Shown here one piece after another: positions 1 to 12,800 of a stretch of 64,000 nucleotides of DNA. This stretch comes from Setaria digitata (taxonomy: Eukaryota > Nematoda > Chromadorea > Rhabditida > Setariidae): assembly GCA_003640385.1 (NCBI GenBank), contig RCAB01000187.1, positions 1-64,000 on the forward strand, written 5' to 3'. The position numbers and the translations under genes were made by a program. The number at the start of each line of letters is the position of its first letter. Positions within the stretch are counted from its first letter, which is position 1. The notes beneath the pieces were generated by a model. It searched no databases, was not told where the DNA came from, and saw only the letters and a program-made list of their open reading frames with translations.

Positions 1-603
1 CATTTAAATTATGCAATATGAATGAACTATTGAGTAGCAGAACTACTTCAGCTAATAAAAAGGAGAAAAAAAACTGTAAGGAAATCAAATTTAAGCAGCA
101 ATTGCAATCCCAACACAGATCAATAACTATTAAGAAAACCTGAAGCATTGCCAGTACTGTTTGATAGATGATTAAAATGTAGCTGTTTCAATAATTCGTA
201 CGCTATTACCATTATTTAGAGTAAAATCACTTCTGTATATGTTTGGCAATCATTGGCAAAGGTAGAGAGAGCTATTACACAATCCCTTCTTTTGAGGCTT
301 TCAATGCATGGATGGAATAGCAACCTTTATGTGAGGTTTTAAGAGAACCAATTTTGCCTAGTATACAGAAACTTCCCTTATCCATATGCTCATCAAATTC
401 TTTTCTAGCCGAAAGAAATGTAGCTAAAAAAATCTTCGGAAAATAAATCATCACGTTTACCTTCTTTAAATGTAATTTTTTTATTCATTTAAATCGATTG
501 AAATACAATAAAAAAAGTAATTCCATAAAAACTTAAATGAATACTTCGAATTAAATCGAAATTCAGTCTTCAGCAAAGGTAATTCTACTTTGTCACCGTA
601 GAA

Positions 604-639
<36 letters not shown>

Positions 640-1423
640 AGAGAGAAAAGGAACAAAAAGGAAAACTCTGGAAAAATGGCACTACTACTGTTTTTTATTA
701 ACATAAAAAGCTAGCAGAAAAAAGAAATCAAACAACTATTATATCAACATCGCGAAATATAGGTCAATGGGAAAACAAAGATTTCAAGTATCTTATCATC
801 AGTGAAGTAAAAAAGACCTTTTCTTCTATTTAAGATCGTATTATTTATGATGTTTTAAAAGTTGCCCGAAATTTTAGTAGCATCGCTAACAAATCTATAA
901 AGCACTGTTAAATTCCATATCTAGCTGCAACTAATTTTAACTCCTGACCAACATGCTACATGAAAATACTAGCTAATTTAAGAATTACAAAATGACAAAA
1001 ATTTTTATATTCAAATCAAAAAATTTTCAACTCGGACTGAAGTTTTCAAAAATGAGCCGGATTCAATACACGCGATTCACTCGTATTTTATTTTTTCTTG
1101 AATTAATTTCCTCCCATCAGTGACTTTATGCAAGATCTCTGAAAAGATTATAATGGACAAAAAAAAAAAAAAACGAAAAACTGATTTCCAAGTATTAGAT
1201 GTAATTAAAGAATGAAAAATACTGTGGAAATTAACTTCCAAATAGTGGACGAGGAGATTGTTGAAAAAGTCATCTTTTTTCTACGTCTCCATCATCTTCA
1301 AAAGTTTATTCGAAAAGAACCGACAATATTACCCCCTTCCCCCCGAAATAATGAACGTTGAAGCGTGATTCTAACACAAAAACTTATTTCACATATCAAT
1401 AAGTCAGATATTAGTACTCAAAA
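1..1423. other. Intergenic 3' flank of the aquaporin gene
   Basis: AT-rich sequence without a supportable gene. It holds a poly-A run followed by GA repeats at about 606-648, a shorter A run near 1158-1173, and a probable aquaporin poly(A) region near 1087. Nothing else was recognised. Confidence 0.6.
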
Positions 1424-4400
1424 CTAAAAAAAATCAACATACGTAGTTTTCAGTGGAATACCATCACTATCAGCCTTATTTTCCTTTATATAACTAGACG
1501 GTCCATCCGGAATTTGAAAACCAACAAAAATGAAATATGACCAAGCTGCAGCAACTGCACCAAAGAACGGTGCCAAAATCGGTATCCAAAAATAGTAATT
1601 ATGATAACTGCAAAAGAACGAGTATGAAAAATTTAAAACCTTGGTAGTATATCTCATCCACTACAGCTATCGATAGCAAATAATCATTACCATATTAAAA
1701 GTGTTAAATATTTAAGCATTTAAGGAAAAACATACCTAAAAACTTCCCAACCATATCCAATCAGAGCAGCGAAAACACGCGGCGCGAAATCTCGTGCAGG
1801 GTTAATTGGATACCCAAGATTCATTCCAAACGCCATACCAATCATCGCAACCAACAATCCAAAGAGAATAGCATGAAGTGAAGTTGGAATTTCCATGCGT
1901 TTATCTGTTACGACACATGCGAAAAGAGCCAGGAATCCTGTACCAACAAACTGAAAAAGAAAAGCATTGCAGAAATCTGATCCATTTACCAGCCTTTCCT
2001 AAAACATTTCCACAAATGTTTTTTAGCAAAATTAAATCCGTATTTGCTTCTTTAAAAGTCAAAAAATAAATGATTAAATGTGACAATGAGAAGAAAATTT
2101 CGGACAAAGAATTTTATTTTTATTCAATAAAATTCAATTCGGATAATAATTTTCTGTTAAAGAAATGAATATCACAATTGTCATTAGAAGTAGAAATTAA
2201 GGGCGAAAAGTGAACGAACCTTACGTTAGATTACCACTCTCACAGCATGTTACAAATAGAAACTAATTACTTACCTGATCCCAAAATGCGATTGTATTCG
2301 AAACATGAGGTGCTGGCATTGAAGTAAACAAAGTTGCCGTACCATTTGGACCTGATGCAATACGAAGATCACCCAAAACGTGATGAGTCTGATCTGAAAT
2401 GTACTTGTAATTCCAAAAGATAACCAATGATGCAAGCAGCATAAATTTCTATCCATTTCTGAATGCAGTACAATATTTGCAAAAAAAGATCAGGAATTCG
2501 TGCCATCTTAATTATTACTCAGCATATATCCTTTATTAGTCTCATTTATTGCTAACATTATTCTTTTCCATGAGATGAAATCCCCACAGAGCATTTAGAA
2601 AGATCAAGCGCTATAAATGTAACAGTTTAACGGAATATATGGAGTGATTTGCGGGAAAATCGTACCGCAATAACTTTTATAGGATAAATATTCAACACTG
2701 GACTTATAACTAGGAAAACCTACTCACATATTTCAAAATTTATAAATTATGCGCAATAATTTTGAACTGTACCTAAATAGAGAGTATATGCAAAAGCTGT
2801 GCCGATAAAAGCTCCAAGAAGCTGACAGATGATATAGTAGAGAACATGTGAAAAAGGCAACTTTCCGAGAGTGTAAAACGTTAGCGAAATTGCTGGATTC
2901 AAATGCCCTCCTGAAAGTGTGGTTATCCGAGAAGTAGAACACGAAACTTTGCGTAAAATATTTCTCAAAAACATTAAAGGTAAAAGTACCACTACAGACA
3001 AGAAAGGAACCAGCAGCTGAATTCTCATATATGGAAATTTGTTAAACAAAAATGTAATGCTCAACGCACCACTAGCTCACTCAGAGTGAAATTTCTTAAA
3101 TCATCCAAAATCTGTTTACAATTTTTCTAATATATTCTAGAAACCATATATATGAAAGTCATCATTACGCAAATCATTCTTGCAAATTTCTTTTCATCAT
3201 TTATTTGTAGCGAAAAAAGCTTTGATAAGGAGTATACCTGACGTCTTGGAGCAGGTATAAACGCAAAACATGATGGTAAAACCCCAACCGATATTGATAT
3301 GCATCCATGTATTCAACTGTCTATGCGACAAATCAAATTGGTGCACTATACTAATGCCAATAAACTAAAACAATTCTTTTCTTTTTTCTTTTCATCAAGT
3401 TTATGTACATTAAATTCAACAAGCTAAATTTAAATCTTTAAAAATTGTCACTCGACTATATTAATATAAGTTTTTAACGATATATTAAAAAGTAATTTGG
3501 CTAATTTATTTGGCTTAAATAAATTTCCATCCTTCTCATTACGTCTCTTTTACTTGCAAAACAGGGAAGCTTCTACAAATGATAAAATAAAAATTTCGTT
3601 ACTGCTGAATAAACACCATAATGAAAGATAAGGCTTTTTAGCGGGATAATTACACTGCTCCTCACCTAACGAAAATTGATCGTGATAAGAACAATTATAC
3701 TTTTTGCTTAATACTTTTAGATATTTCTTAATATCACATAATCCAATACATTTTTTAAAGTTTTCCTTTGGCAATAAGAATGAAATGTAAATTATTGAAA
3801 TGTTTAATAGAATTTGCATAAAGAAAGAATTTTCACTTCACTGGTCTGATTTATTTTTTTTTTTTTTAATTCGAAGCTTAAAAAGAAAAATAAACACTGT
3901 AACAGACCGCCAGCATGTTCAATGAAGCACTTAATACGCTTGGGAAAATAATTTTTTCCTATTAAAAAAAAAAACGAAAAAGGGACTCTCTGTGTGTAAC
4001 CGATTTGGGAATTACAGATTTTTCTTTCATTATCATCTGACAGTGATAAAAAAGTTTTTTTTTTTTCAGAAATTACTTGTTTCTAAAATTAAAGAATTTA
4101 AAAAATCTCCCCTGCAATTAAAATTTCATTAAACAAAGACAGAACGAAAAAGAGAACGGAGTGAACTAAAGAATTGTGTTTTCCTTACTCCCATCTCAGA
4201 TTTTAAGAAAAGTCATTATGAAAGTAATGAGAAATTAATTGTCGACATCTCCAAGTTGATAATAAATAAAATTAATGCGAATACTAACATTAAGACAATA
4301 GAATTTTCAAGAAAGCACAAAAGAAAGGGCAAACCTTACCAGTAATAGCAAAGTACCATAAAATTCGGACAGACAATTAACAATAGTACGGTTTTCAATG

Positions 4401-4441
4401 TGAAATATTCGTCGTGCCTTTTCCAGTGGCGAGTCCATCAT
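1424..4441 (-). CDS. aqp: Aquaporin / aquaglyceroporin (MIP family), 6 exons, 294 aa
   Basis: Membrane channel for water and probably glycerol. Coding exons on the minus strand: 4441-4340, 3364-3238, 2910-2773, 2393-2275, 1950-1736, 1607-1424. All introns are GT-AG and phases agree at every junction. The first NPA box is Asn81-Pro-Ala in GGHLNPAISL. The second is Asn212-Pro-Ala followed by Arg215 and Asp216 (NPARDFAPR); Asp after the Arg is typical of glycerol-conducting members. The loop between helices 3 and 4, with HHVLGDLRIASGPNGTA, also resembles aquaglyceroporins. The hydrophobic segments fit six helices, and the length is normal for the family. The start is the first of two adjacent Met codons, 18 nt after an acceptor TTTTGTTTTAG. 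The 5' leader is in frame without a stop, so an upstream coding exon cannot be excluded. A TTTATT on the plus strand near 1087 could be the poly(A) signal. The family call is firm; the substrate is inferred. Confidence 0.95.
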
Positions 4442-4459
4442 TTTATTATCTATCAGTTC

Positions 4460-4470
4460 CTAAAACAAAA
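4460..4470 (-). promoter_or_regulatory. Splice acceptor of the aquaporin 5' end (possible SL trans-splice site)
   Basis: Minus-strand TTTTGTTTTAG ends 18 nt before the first ATG of the aquaporin gene. I found no convincing upstream exon, so it may receive a spliced leader. A cis-spliced leader exon from the GC-richer stretch near 6.0-6.8 kb is the alternative. Confidence 0.5.
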
Positions 4471-6009
4471 GACATTTTTAAGGAAACTAACTTATAAATG
4501 AAACATTTCATACATAAACAAAAAATGAATATTTCTTGCAGCAATGAAACAATGATATGATTAATTAAGGAGGGTGGGAGAGGAGGAAGATTAATTAGTT
4601 TGAAGAGAAGTTTAACAGAAGTTACAGCACAATAAAAGAACAAACCTTTACTATTTTACAACACTCAAAACTAATTTTTCTTCTGCAGAAAAAAGTTGGT
4701 TAAACTATCCAGTTCAGTTTCAATAATTTTACTCAAGAAGGAAAGCAAAATTAGTGATAAAATTAGATAATTTAGTTCATGCGCAAGGATAAGAAAAATA
4801 AGTTATCGGGCAAAAATAATTTTGTTGTTCGAATACAAAATAAAATACGAAATCTGAATCTGAATTATTCATTTATTCCATTACGTAATGCTTGGTACTA
4901 GCTGAATTAGTCCTTGTGAAAGTAAAAAAGGATCGAAAGCCAACAAGTATTTAAAGAATTAATTCATTTACAAAAACGCTAAATACAGCGTTTTAATTTG
5001 AAGAAGCTTAAGTACACTTCGACCTTCTTCTTCATTATTTGAACTTTTAACTCCAATTCTTTATTTCGTTTTTCAATTTTTACAATGATATATGCTTTAC
5101 CTGCCCCGAGATGACAGCATTTTGAAGCGAGAATCAAAAAAAAATTTAAGAGTAACGAAAAGTCCGCATGTTTGAATTCCAAAAAAAGGAAGGAAAGAAC
5201 ACGCACTTTATCTTTATAAAAAAAATAAAAAATAAAAAAGTGGGATAAAATTGGTTCCGCTTCTGTTTTTTCTTTAAATTTCAAAAAATAAAATTTTTTT
5301 CTTCATAAGTGCACAAATATATATCAGTAAACCAACAACTTGTTCTAAAGTAGTGCATATACTTTTTTCAGCGGACAAATGACAAATATGGAAGAGCACA
5401 GTTTAAAATCCAATAAGAATTAATAATTTTAATGCGGCATCTTAAATCTTATGAATTGCTTTAATTAAACAGCAAATAGACTTTTTAATTTTCTAGCTAT
5501 GTTAAAATCCAATTTTTTAAACAAATTTTCTAAAAAAGGAAAGACAAAAGCAAAGGAATGAATAAACTTATGTTCTGTATAAAACAGAGGAAAAGTCATC
5601 AAAACAGCTATTTGTAATTAAGAAGGCAAATAAACGTGTTATATTAGTATTTTTCTATTTCAAAAAACAAAAAAAAACAAAAAAAAAGAGGAACAGTAGA
5701 AACAAATTTCAAAACAAGAGAAAGAAGTTGGAGATTTGAACCGAAAGAAAAGAATATCCTGACAACTGATGTTGCAATACCGATGACATGTAAAACGATG
5801 AAATTTGATCACATCATCAAAATTATAAAATTGCCATTGGAAATGTGAGATAAAATGCAAAATTTATTGACTGTATTATTATCGATGAATAAATAGAGAT
5901 AATATTAATGATAACATAGCGATACTGATGGTAATATTGACAGCAGTGATAAGATAAGGGAATGCTACGATAGCAGAGTGATATTAGTGCAAATCAAATT
6001 TATAACTGA

Positions 6010-6800
6010 AGCTAAGAAGTGGCGGCTGTGCTGAAGCTGGAAGCAAAAGACGTACAACAATCTTCATCCTGAAAGACACACAGACACATAAACAGACATT
6101 CGATGGGAAGGAATTAACGCACTTGGTCGGATGACTGCTAGCTAGACAGAGAGCTTATGCACCTGGCATCCCCCCGATGGGGCGATGATGGTCTGTCAGA
6201 TGGGACAATGCCTTGGGCTTTCTCTCGGTACAGAAGCATGGAACTCCTGGCACAGCCTTCTGTCGCACTGGGCTACCGCCTAACTTCCGAGGATCGAGAT
6301 GAGTGAGACTCCCATCGGTTGGGATGAAATCATTCGAGGAACTGAAGTGAAACTCACTCACACACTAATGTTCCAGTCTATCTAGCACAGAGTCTCTGGG
6401 CAAGCGAGAAAATTTCACAAGTGCGAAGCATCGTTGCTAAAAAATGCCGTGGGATTCATCGGAGTCATAACAGTGACACTTATGCATTACTGAACTGAAA
6501 ATCTCACTATTAGCAGTCTCGAACTCATGGACTGAGCCAGCAAATTTCAGCAGCATGCAAAAGGTGCCAGAAAATCTTGAAGTGATAAAGTCGAAGGATT
6601 TTTACCCAAAAAGAAACGGTTCGAGAAATCTCGGAATCAACGCAATCAGCTCATCTACGAACTACTTCAGACAGCCTCTGTCTTGAATGTTTCCGTGTTA
6701 CGCTCAATTACACTAACCATCAATCGAACAGAAAAATCTGCTAGTAGAAGAAAAGTCGAGCCTTATTTCGTGAACCAGTCGAACTAACGAGCACAAATGA
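6010..6800. other. GC-richer island upstream of the aquaporin gene, unassigned
   Basis: This block is clearly less AT-rich than its surroundings. Several short open frames exist on both strands: a 68-residue minus frame at 6155-6361, and about 69 open residues on plus from about 6582 that lack an ATG. No frame has recognisable domains or consistent splice sites. On the minus strand, acceptor-like GTGTCTTTCAG near 6073-6083 sits directly before an ATG. The block could be the promoter/5' leader of the aquaporin gene, a non-coding RNA exon or a decayed gene. Confidence 0.3.
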
Positions 6801-9800
6801 AAGATTTAAAAAGACAAAAGAGCTACTTAGCAAATGAATGAGACGAATCAAATTTATTTCTTAATAAATATTATTATAATTATTATTTGGAAAAGCTTTT
6901 TTAAAAAAACGAAACAAAACAAACCAACACTAATTCAATTCTACATGAATTTATAACCGGAAGTATAATTTGAAACTCAACTTAGCAAATATATCTCGAT
7001 TTTCAGACTTTAATCAAAAATCTAAATTAAAATCATTTCCTCTTTTTTTTTTTTTTTTTCATCCACAAGGAATTTTATTATGTCCGATCATAAGCTCAAT
7101 AAAAAATGGACTTTTTTTTTTGGTTTAGAAAGTCTATAAATCATGCTTTACCATCGTTAAAATCGAACAGAGGCTATTTTGAGTCAGTGAAAATTTCAAT
7201 CAATATAAAGCTCTTTTTTTAGTTTTTCTTTCAACATAATGAAAATTCTCCTTTTTTACTCCCTAAAAAAATATCCCTTTTTTTAACTTCCATTTCATCA
7301 CGACAACAAATCGGAATATTTGAAATGTCTAAAAGCAGAAATTCGTATTTTCTTTCGAAAACTTCCGAGGAAAATTTGATTAACTGATGTGCAAAAAACC
7401 TTGCATTTTTTAATGGATGAAAATTTTAAAAGGGCTTCCACATGAATAATAAAAAAGGTTGCCTTGAATTTTTCTCAACAATGAGAAATTATGAAGAAAC
7501 TATTTGAACTTTAGCAAATTTAATATTTTCAAAAATAAATTAACAATTTCTTATAGGAAATGTTACATGTCAGTCATACCACGGGATCTCGCAGATGCTG
7601 AAATTTTAATCATCGACGTAATATTGATTCAAGAATTTATAAACTTTTGAAGGAAAAAACGAAAGCAAAGAAAATCGCCATATTACTTTCGCTAAGAAAA
7701 TTAATATTCCTTACCACTTTCTTCAATAAATTAAAAAAAAGAAGGCGAAAAAAGAGACACTTTATGATTTTTTTTTTAATGGAATTCTTAAACTGACTGA
7801 TTTAAGTTTAAGAGCAATTAATAAATGAGAAAAAAGGTCTTTATTTGTTCCTTCGCCTTCTAAATTATTCAATTAAAAAAATTGTGATCCGTATTAATCC
7901 CGACCACAAATATGCATGCCGTCCTCACACTTATCATCATCATAATTTAAAAAATTTTTTAGAATTAACACCTCACTAGTGGCATGTGAAAAAGTAGAAA
8001 ATTAATTGGAGGATGAAAACAAAAGAAACAACTACAAACGTTTTACACAACATTTACAGGGGTAAGAAGGACTTTGTACCCAACCATCAACACGGCGGGA
8101 AAGAACATTTCCGTGTCGTTTAAATCTAACTCATAATAGCTAATTATCTATTCATATATTTACAAACAAAATTTCGAGAGTAATGAAATTTTTGAATGGT
8201 AATAAGTTGAACTGGAATAGCGCTCGAAAATGCGAAATGATTCATTCACTCATGAAAATGATACATTAAAAGGAATTTGAGAAAGTGAGAAAGAATTGCC
8301 GATTTTGAAGCATTAAAGAATTATATTAATAATTATCAATGAATAATGTGCAATTAAGGCCAGAAAATATTGGAAATGCTACAATTAAAGTTAATCATTT
8401 CAAAAATAATCAGATTTGCTAGAAGAACCTTGTTAAATCTTGAATTCAAAATTCCCCTGCAGCAGGATATTATCACAAAACTTAAAAGTAGTCATTAAGG
8501 GCAGAAATGCTTGATATTTCATTTAAAAGCCTCGGTGGAGGTGAACTGAATGCAAGTGAACAAATCAGCAAGCCAGCAATATCAACGGACCACACGCCAT
8601 TTTATAACAGTCAATTACATAAAGCGATAAAAAAAAGCATGTCGAAGAAAAAGCATGCTGCGTGACGAAAATGCATGCAATCGAAGCAGTTTTTCCTTGC
8701 AAACAGGTACAATAATGGACGTGGACAAGTAAGATAAACATTTTTGTTTTTTTTTTTCATTAGATTAATTAGTGGTTAAGGACAAGCAAATTACTAAATG
8801 GTGATGTTCGAATGCATTGCTCAATGTGCTCAAGATACTGAATAATTTTAACAGTGACCAGCTAATTTGCTAGATGTCAAAATTTAGATATATGAATGAA
8901 TAACTGATCAAATTTTAATCTTGTAATGAACCATGCAGTAGAAAATTGATTGTAAAAGGCATTATTTCTTTTTTGTTTAAAAAAAGAAAAATCAAATAGT
9001 TTGTTGGATAAGCTAAGAGATCGAAACGAAAATAATGCTATTCTTTGCATTCTTCTTTACTACCAAAGTATTGATAATTAATCGTAAATTTTTTATTTAC
9101 CTGATATGTATAATTTGTTGCAGAAATTACGGTAATTCAACTATTTTCTCCTCTGCCAACCTCATATTATAATTGATAAATAATCTTTAAAAAGCATTAT
9201 AAAGCTTTTTAGAGAGCACTCGAAAAGAGAAAATACGAAAGAAAATAACTAGTAGGAAAAGGAAAAAAGAAGAGAAAAGGAAAAATTAGCGAAATAGTGT
9301 TTGAAAGCTCAAAACGACGTATGAGAGAGACAATCCCGAAAGTTGAATCAGGAAAATTTAAGTTGCGGAATGGAGTGGAATTCAGGAATGTTTGTGCTTT
9401 TGTTACTGCTACTGTTATTACTATTATCACTGTTAATTACTCTGCGAGAGGTTATAGGTTGCAGAGACTGCTTTCAAAGACATTTGCAGTTAGGCAGTCA
9501 AGTATTTCTAATCTTTCTTTCTCCACCTGAAAACGAAGTGCTATAATCATGCAGCAAAGTGGAACTCCATGCAGCGTCCCATGAGTAAATATGAAATGAA
9601 AGTGATTCGAAGGTCAAAGAAATTAACGAAAGACAAAAGAAATGTTGCAAAGTACATAAAGGTGGGAGTATCGTCACTGTGTAGTACTTAAATATACCAA
9701 TTATTGATTGATATTAATATGAAATGACTGGGAAAGCGCTAATAAAGGAACCATTAGCAGATGAAAGATTTGACTGATTTCGGCAAATAACAACTGAGAG

Positions 9801-12800
9801 AGAAAAGGAAGAAGAAGGAGAGCTGGTTACAGGGGAACGGAAAGAATGTTTTGAGGAAGCTTTTTTGAGCGAAGACAAGGAGTGATCCAAAAGGCCGAAG
9901 TTGACTGCGCCTTACATCTGGGAAATCTCAGTCCTGACTGGGATTTTTGGTTGGATGGATACGACTTCTCCTCTGTCATCAGAAAGAGCAAATTCCTTCT
10001 CGAAGAATTTCTGCCCAGCAATTTTAGACGACTGGAAAGAAGGAGTTGAAATTAATCAATTTTGATGGGACGTAATATTCAAAAATTCCCCTCCCTCTCT
10101 CTCTTTCCGTCTCTCTCTCTGTCTCCCTCTCCGAGATAATTTCATTTATTCGATTCAAAATTGTCTTGGTAGATTCAAACTAAAGATAGCTTATCTTACA
10201 ACCAACAGATATCGAACAATCGAAAGTTTTCAAATTCTTTTAGTTTGAAAAAATGATGGACACGCAGAGAGATAGAAATTGAAAATTTAAGCTAATGAAG
10301 AAGGATGTAAATTAAAAGAGTGAATGGACTGTCTTAAAATTATCTGAGTGAAAATTTCAAGACTGGAAAAAAGAAAAGTAAGCCATTATAATGGGAATTC
10401 CAGTTAATAGTCTGTTAATGACGAGCAGTTGTCTCCAAACTCCCAGAGAATGCGTTCACTTGCTGAAATGTCGAAGTGTGAGTGAGGAAGGAAATTTGAA
10501 TAAAACGAAGAGGAAAGTAAGCCCGAAGAGGAAAGAAAGCCCGAAGAGGAAAGTAAGCCCGAAGAGGAAAGTAAGCCCGAAGAGGAAGAAGGTAAGAAAA
10601 CTAATTTCAGTTGGTCCTGTTGAACTGAATACATTCTAAACTTTGGCATCCATTAACTTCATCTCTCCTTTCTCCTCCATCTGTTTGTTTTAATTCACTA
10701 GCCAGCTTTATTGATAACGAACAGAAAAGGCCTTTTTGTTTTTTTTTTTTTTCGAATTGGGGGAAAAATGACAATCCCGGAAGACATAAAAGACGACATC
10801 ATTTCAATCTTTTATTAACTTAACAAAAAAAATCAACAAAAGTTTCGAAACCTTTTTTCATGCTGCAAAAAAAGACTGTCATAAAAAAATATGTGAAAAT
10901 GCTCAAAGTGTTTCAAAATAAATGCGTTTGTTAATTTTATAAAATCGAACTATCATCCGTTTAATGAAATGACACTCTTAGACGTTCATTGTAATATTAT
11001 GAATAATGTGAGAAATATTTGTCGCGCAAATCAAATATCGCTATTCCTTCGGCTTTAATCGCTTTTGCTTTTACATACTTACCCTCCTTCTCGACTGAAA
11101 GTTAGGAATTTCTGCTTACTAGCCAAAGGTGTTGATGAAAAAATCAAGCCATATTATGTTCCATCTATCTCTTAGGAACTAAAAAAAAAGTGCTCATGTA
11201 AAGTAGTTGCCTTAAACTTTTAACAAAGGCTTTGAATTGAAATTTAGCAAAAATTTTCTTGAAATATTCACATTATATTTATAAATTTCGGCAACAAAGT
11301 GATTCTAAATTTGTAAAAAAAATAGCACTTTGCTAAATGTAATTCAAATTTTTCCTTCAGCAAATTGGAAAGAATTTTTTAATTCTGTTGAAAAGAAAGA
11401 ATCCTTCGTGCTTGCCTCAGAAAAAAAAAATGAATAAAGTTACGGTTTTCAGAAGAATTTTATCGATTTTCAAAGAAACTACAAATGCTTTCTGCGACGA
11501 AAATAACAAAAAGCTACGACGACGGATTCAGAATGCGAATGAGAAAATTGTTTAAGAAGTTAAACAAATTGCATGCTTCGATAGTTTCATCAGACATATT
11601 TGAATTTCGATTGAATTTTAATTTGCATTCTAGATGGCTGAATATTTTCACTTGCTTAACTTCGCTGCTGTTTTGAAACACACATACTATTTTAGCATTC
11701 AAAAGGAAATCATGTCAGCTAGTTTTGGTAAGCTATTGTAAGTTGTGCAAAGTTTGATATTTACAGTAATGGATTTTTGCTATATTGAATTTTTTTTCAT
11801 TTTTATAGTCTTTTCTCAGTCAAAGAAATCATCGCTATTTTAAGAATGATATTGAGATTGAAGATCAAAAATAGCGATATGTTAAGAAAATTGATAGAAG
11901 GATAAAATTCGTTAATTTTCATAAATATTGTTTACACAAATGACATTGATTTGTCAACAACAACAATTCATAATATGTGAAACAAAATTGCCTTTGGCAT
12001 CTTACATTCTATACTAAGAGGAAATCATTGCAATAAGATCGACAATTTATCCTTTAAAAGTTAGTTAGCGCCAGTCAAGTCAAATCAAACTTTAAAAAAA
12101 TCAAAATGTGATTGGAAAGTTTCATCGATCACCAACAGTTTATAAGCTACTTACTAAGCTTAGCCAATCTTTTTTCTTCCTTTTTTTTTTCAGTAAATTA
12201 CCGCATTTCAATCAATTCTTGCTTACTTCATCACACATACATAAATCAGATTAGAAAATTAGCTGCATTTAAGGACTGATAGATGGAAAGATTGTTCTTA
12301 TCGAACTTAGTCAAAGTTCTAGAATATATAGACGCAACATTTAACCGGAATTCATTCTCGGGCAGTATGACAAATGAAGATGTGAGTATGTTTTGCTGTG
12401 AATTCCTTCCTTCTTTTTTCTTCCTTTTTTCCACTTTTAAACTGGCTGTTTTAAATTGTTTTGATCAAAGTTTTACAGACTAACAAACATATTAATGATG
12501 TCTTATGATAGGTTAAAAAGTTTAGGCGAAAAAAAGCGAAAAAATATGATGGGGCAACTGATATTCCAGTGATAATAAATTGTTTAATNATAGCAAACTT
12601 TTTTCCTCTCCAAGTCCATATTTTAAATAATTCATTAAATGATTATCTGAAATATTACCCTAACATATTAAAGAAAGACTTAAAAAGATAAAGATTATCC
12701 TAAAATATCAAAAAAAAAAATTATTTTAACTTGAAGATCATTTTTTATAAAATTATCATTCGCTTTCTCTGCTTGATATCAGTTCAAGTCTATTTAATAC

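Noticed and set aside
3900..3960. Possible extra aquaporin exon (RIKCFIEHAGGLLQ)
   Set aside because: Exon 2 starting at 3364 already supplies the expected helix-2 sequence (FIGISIV...) in the right phase, so no intervening exon is needed.
9297..9546. Overlapping 67- and 77-codon plus frames with a Leu/Val run
   Set aside because: The hydrophobic run comes from a simple repeat (CTGTTATTACTATTATCACTG); no signal peptide or family support.
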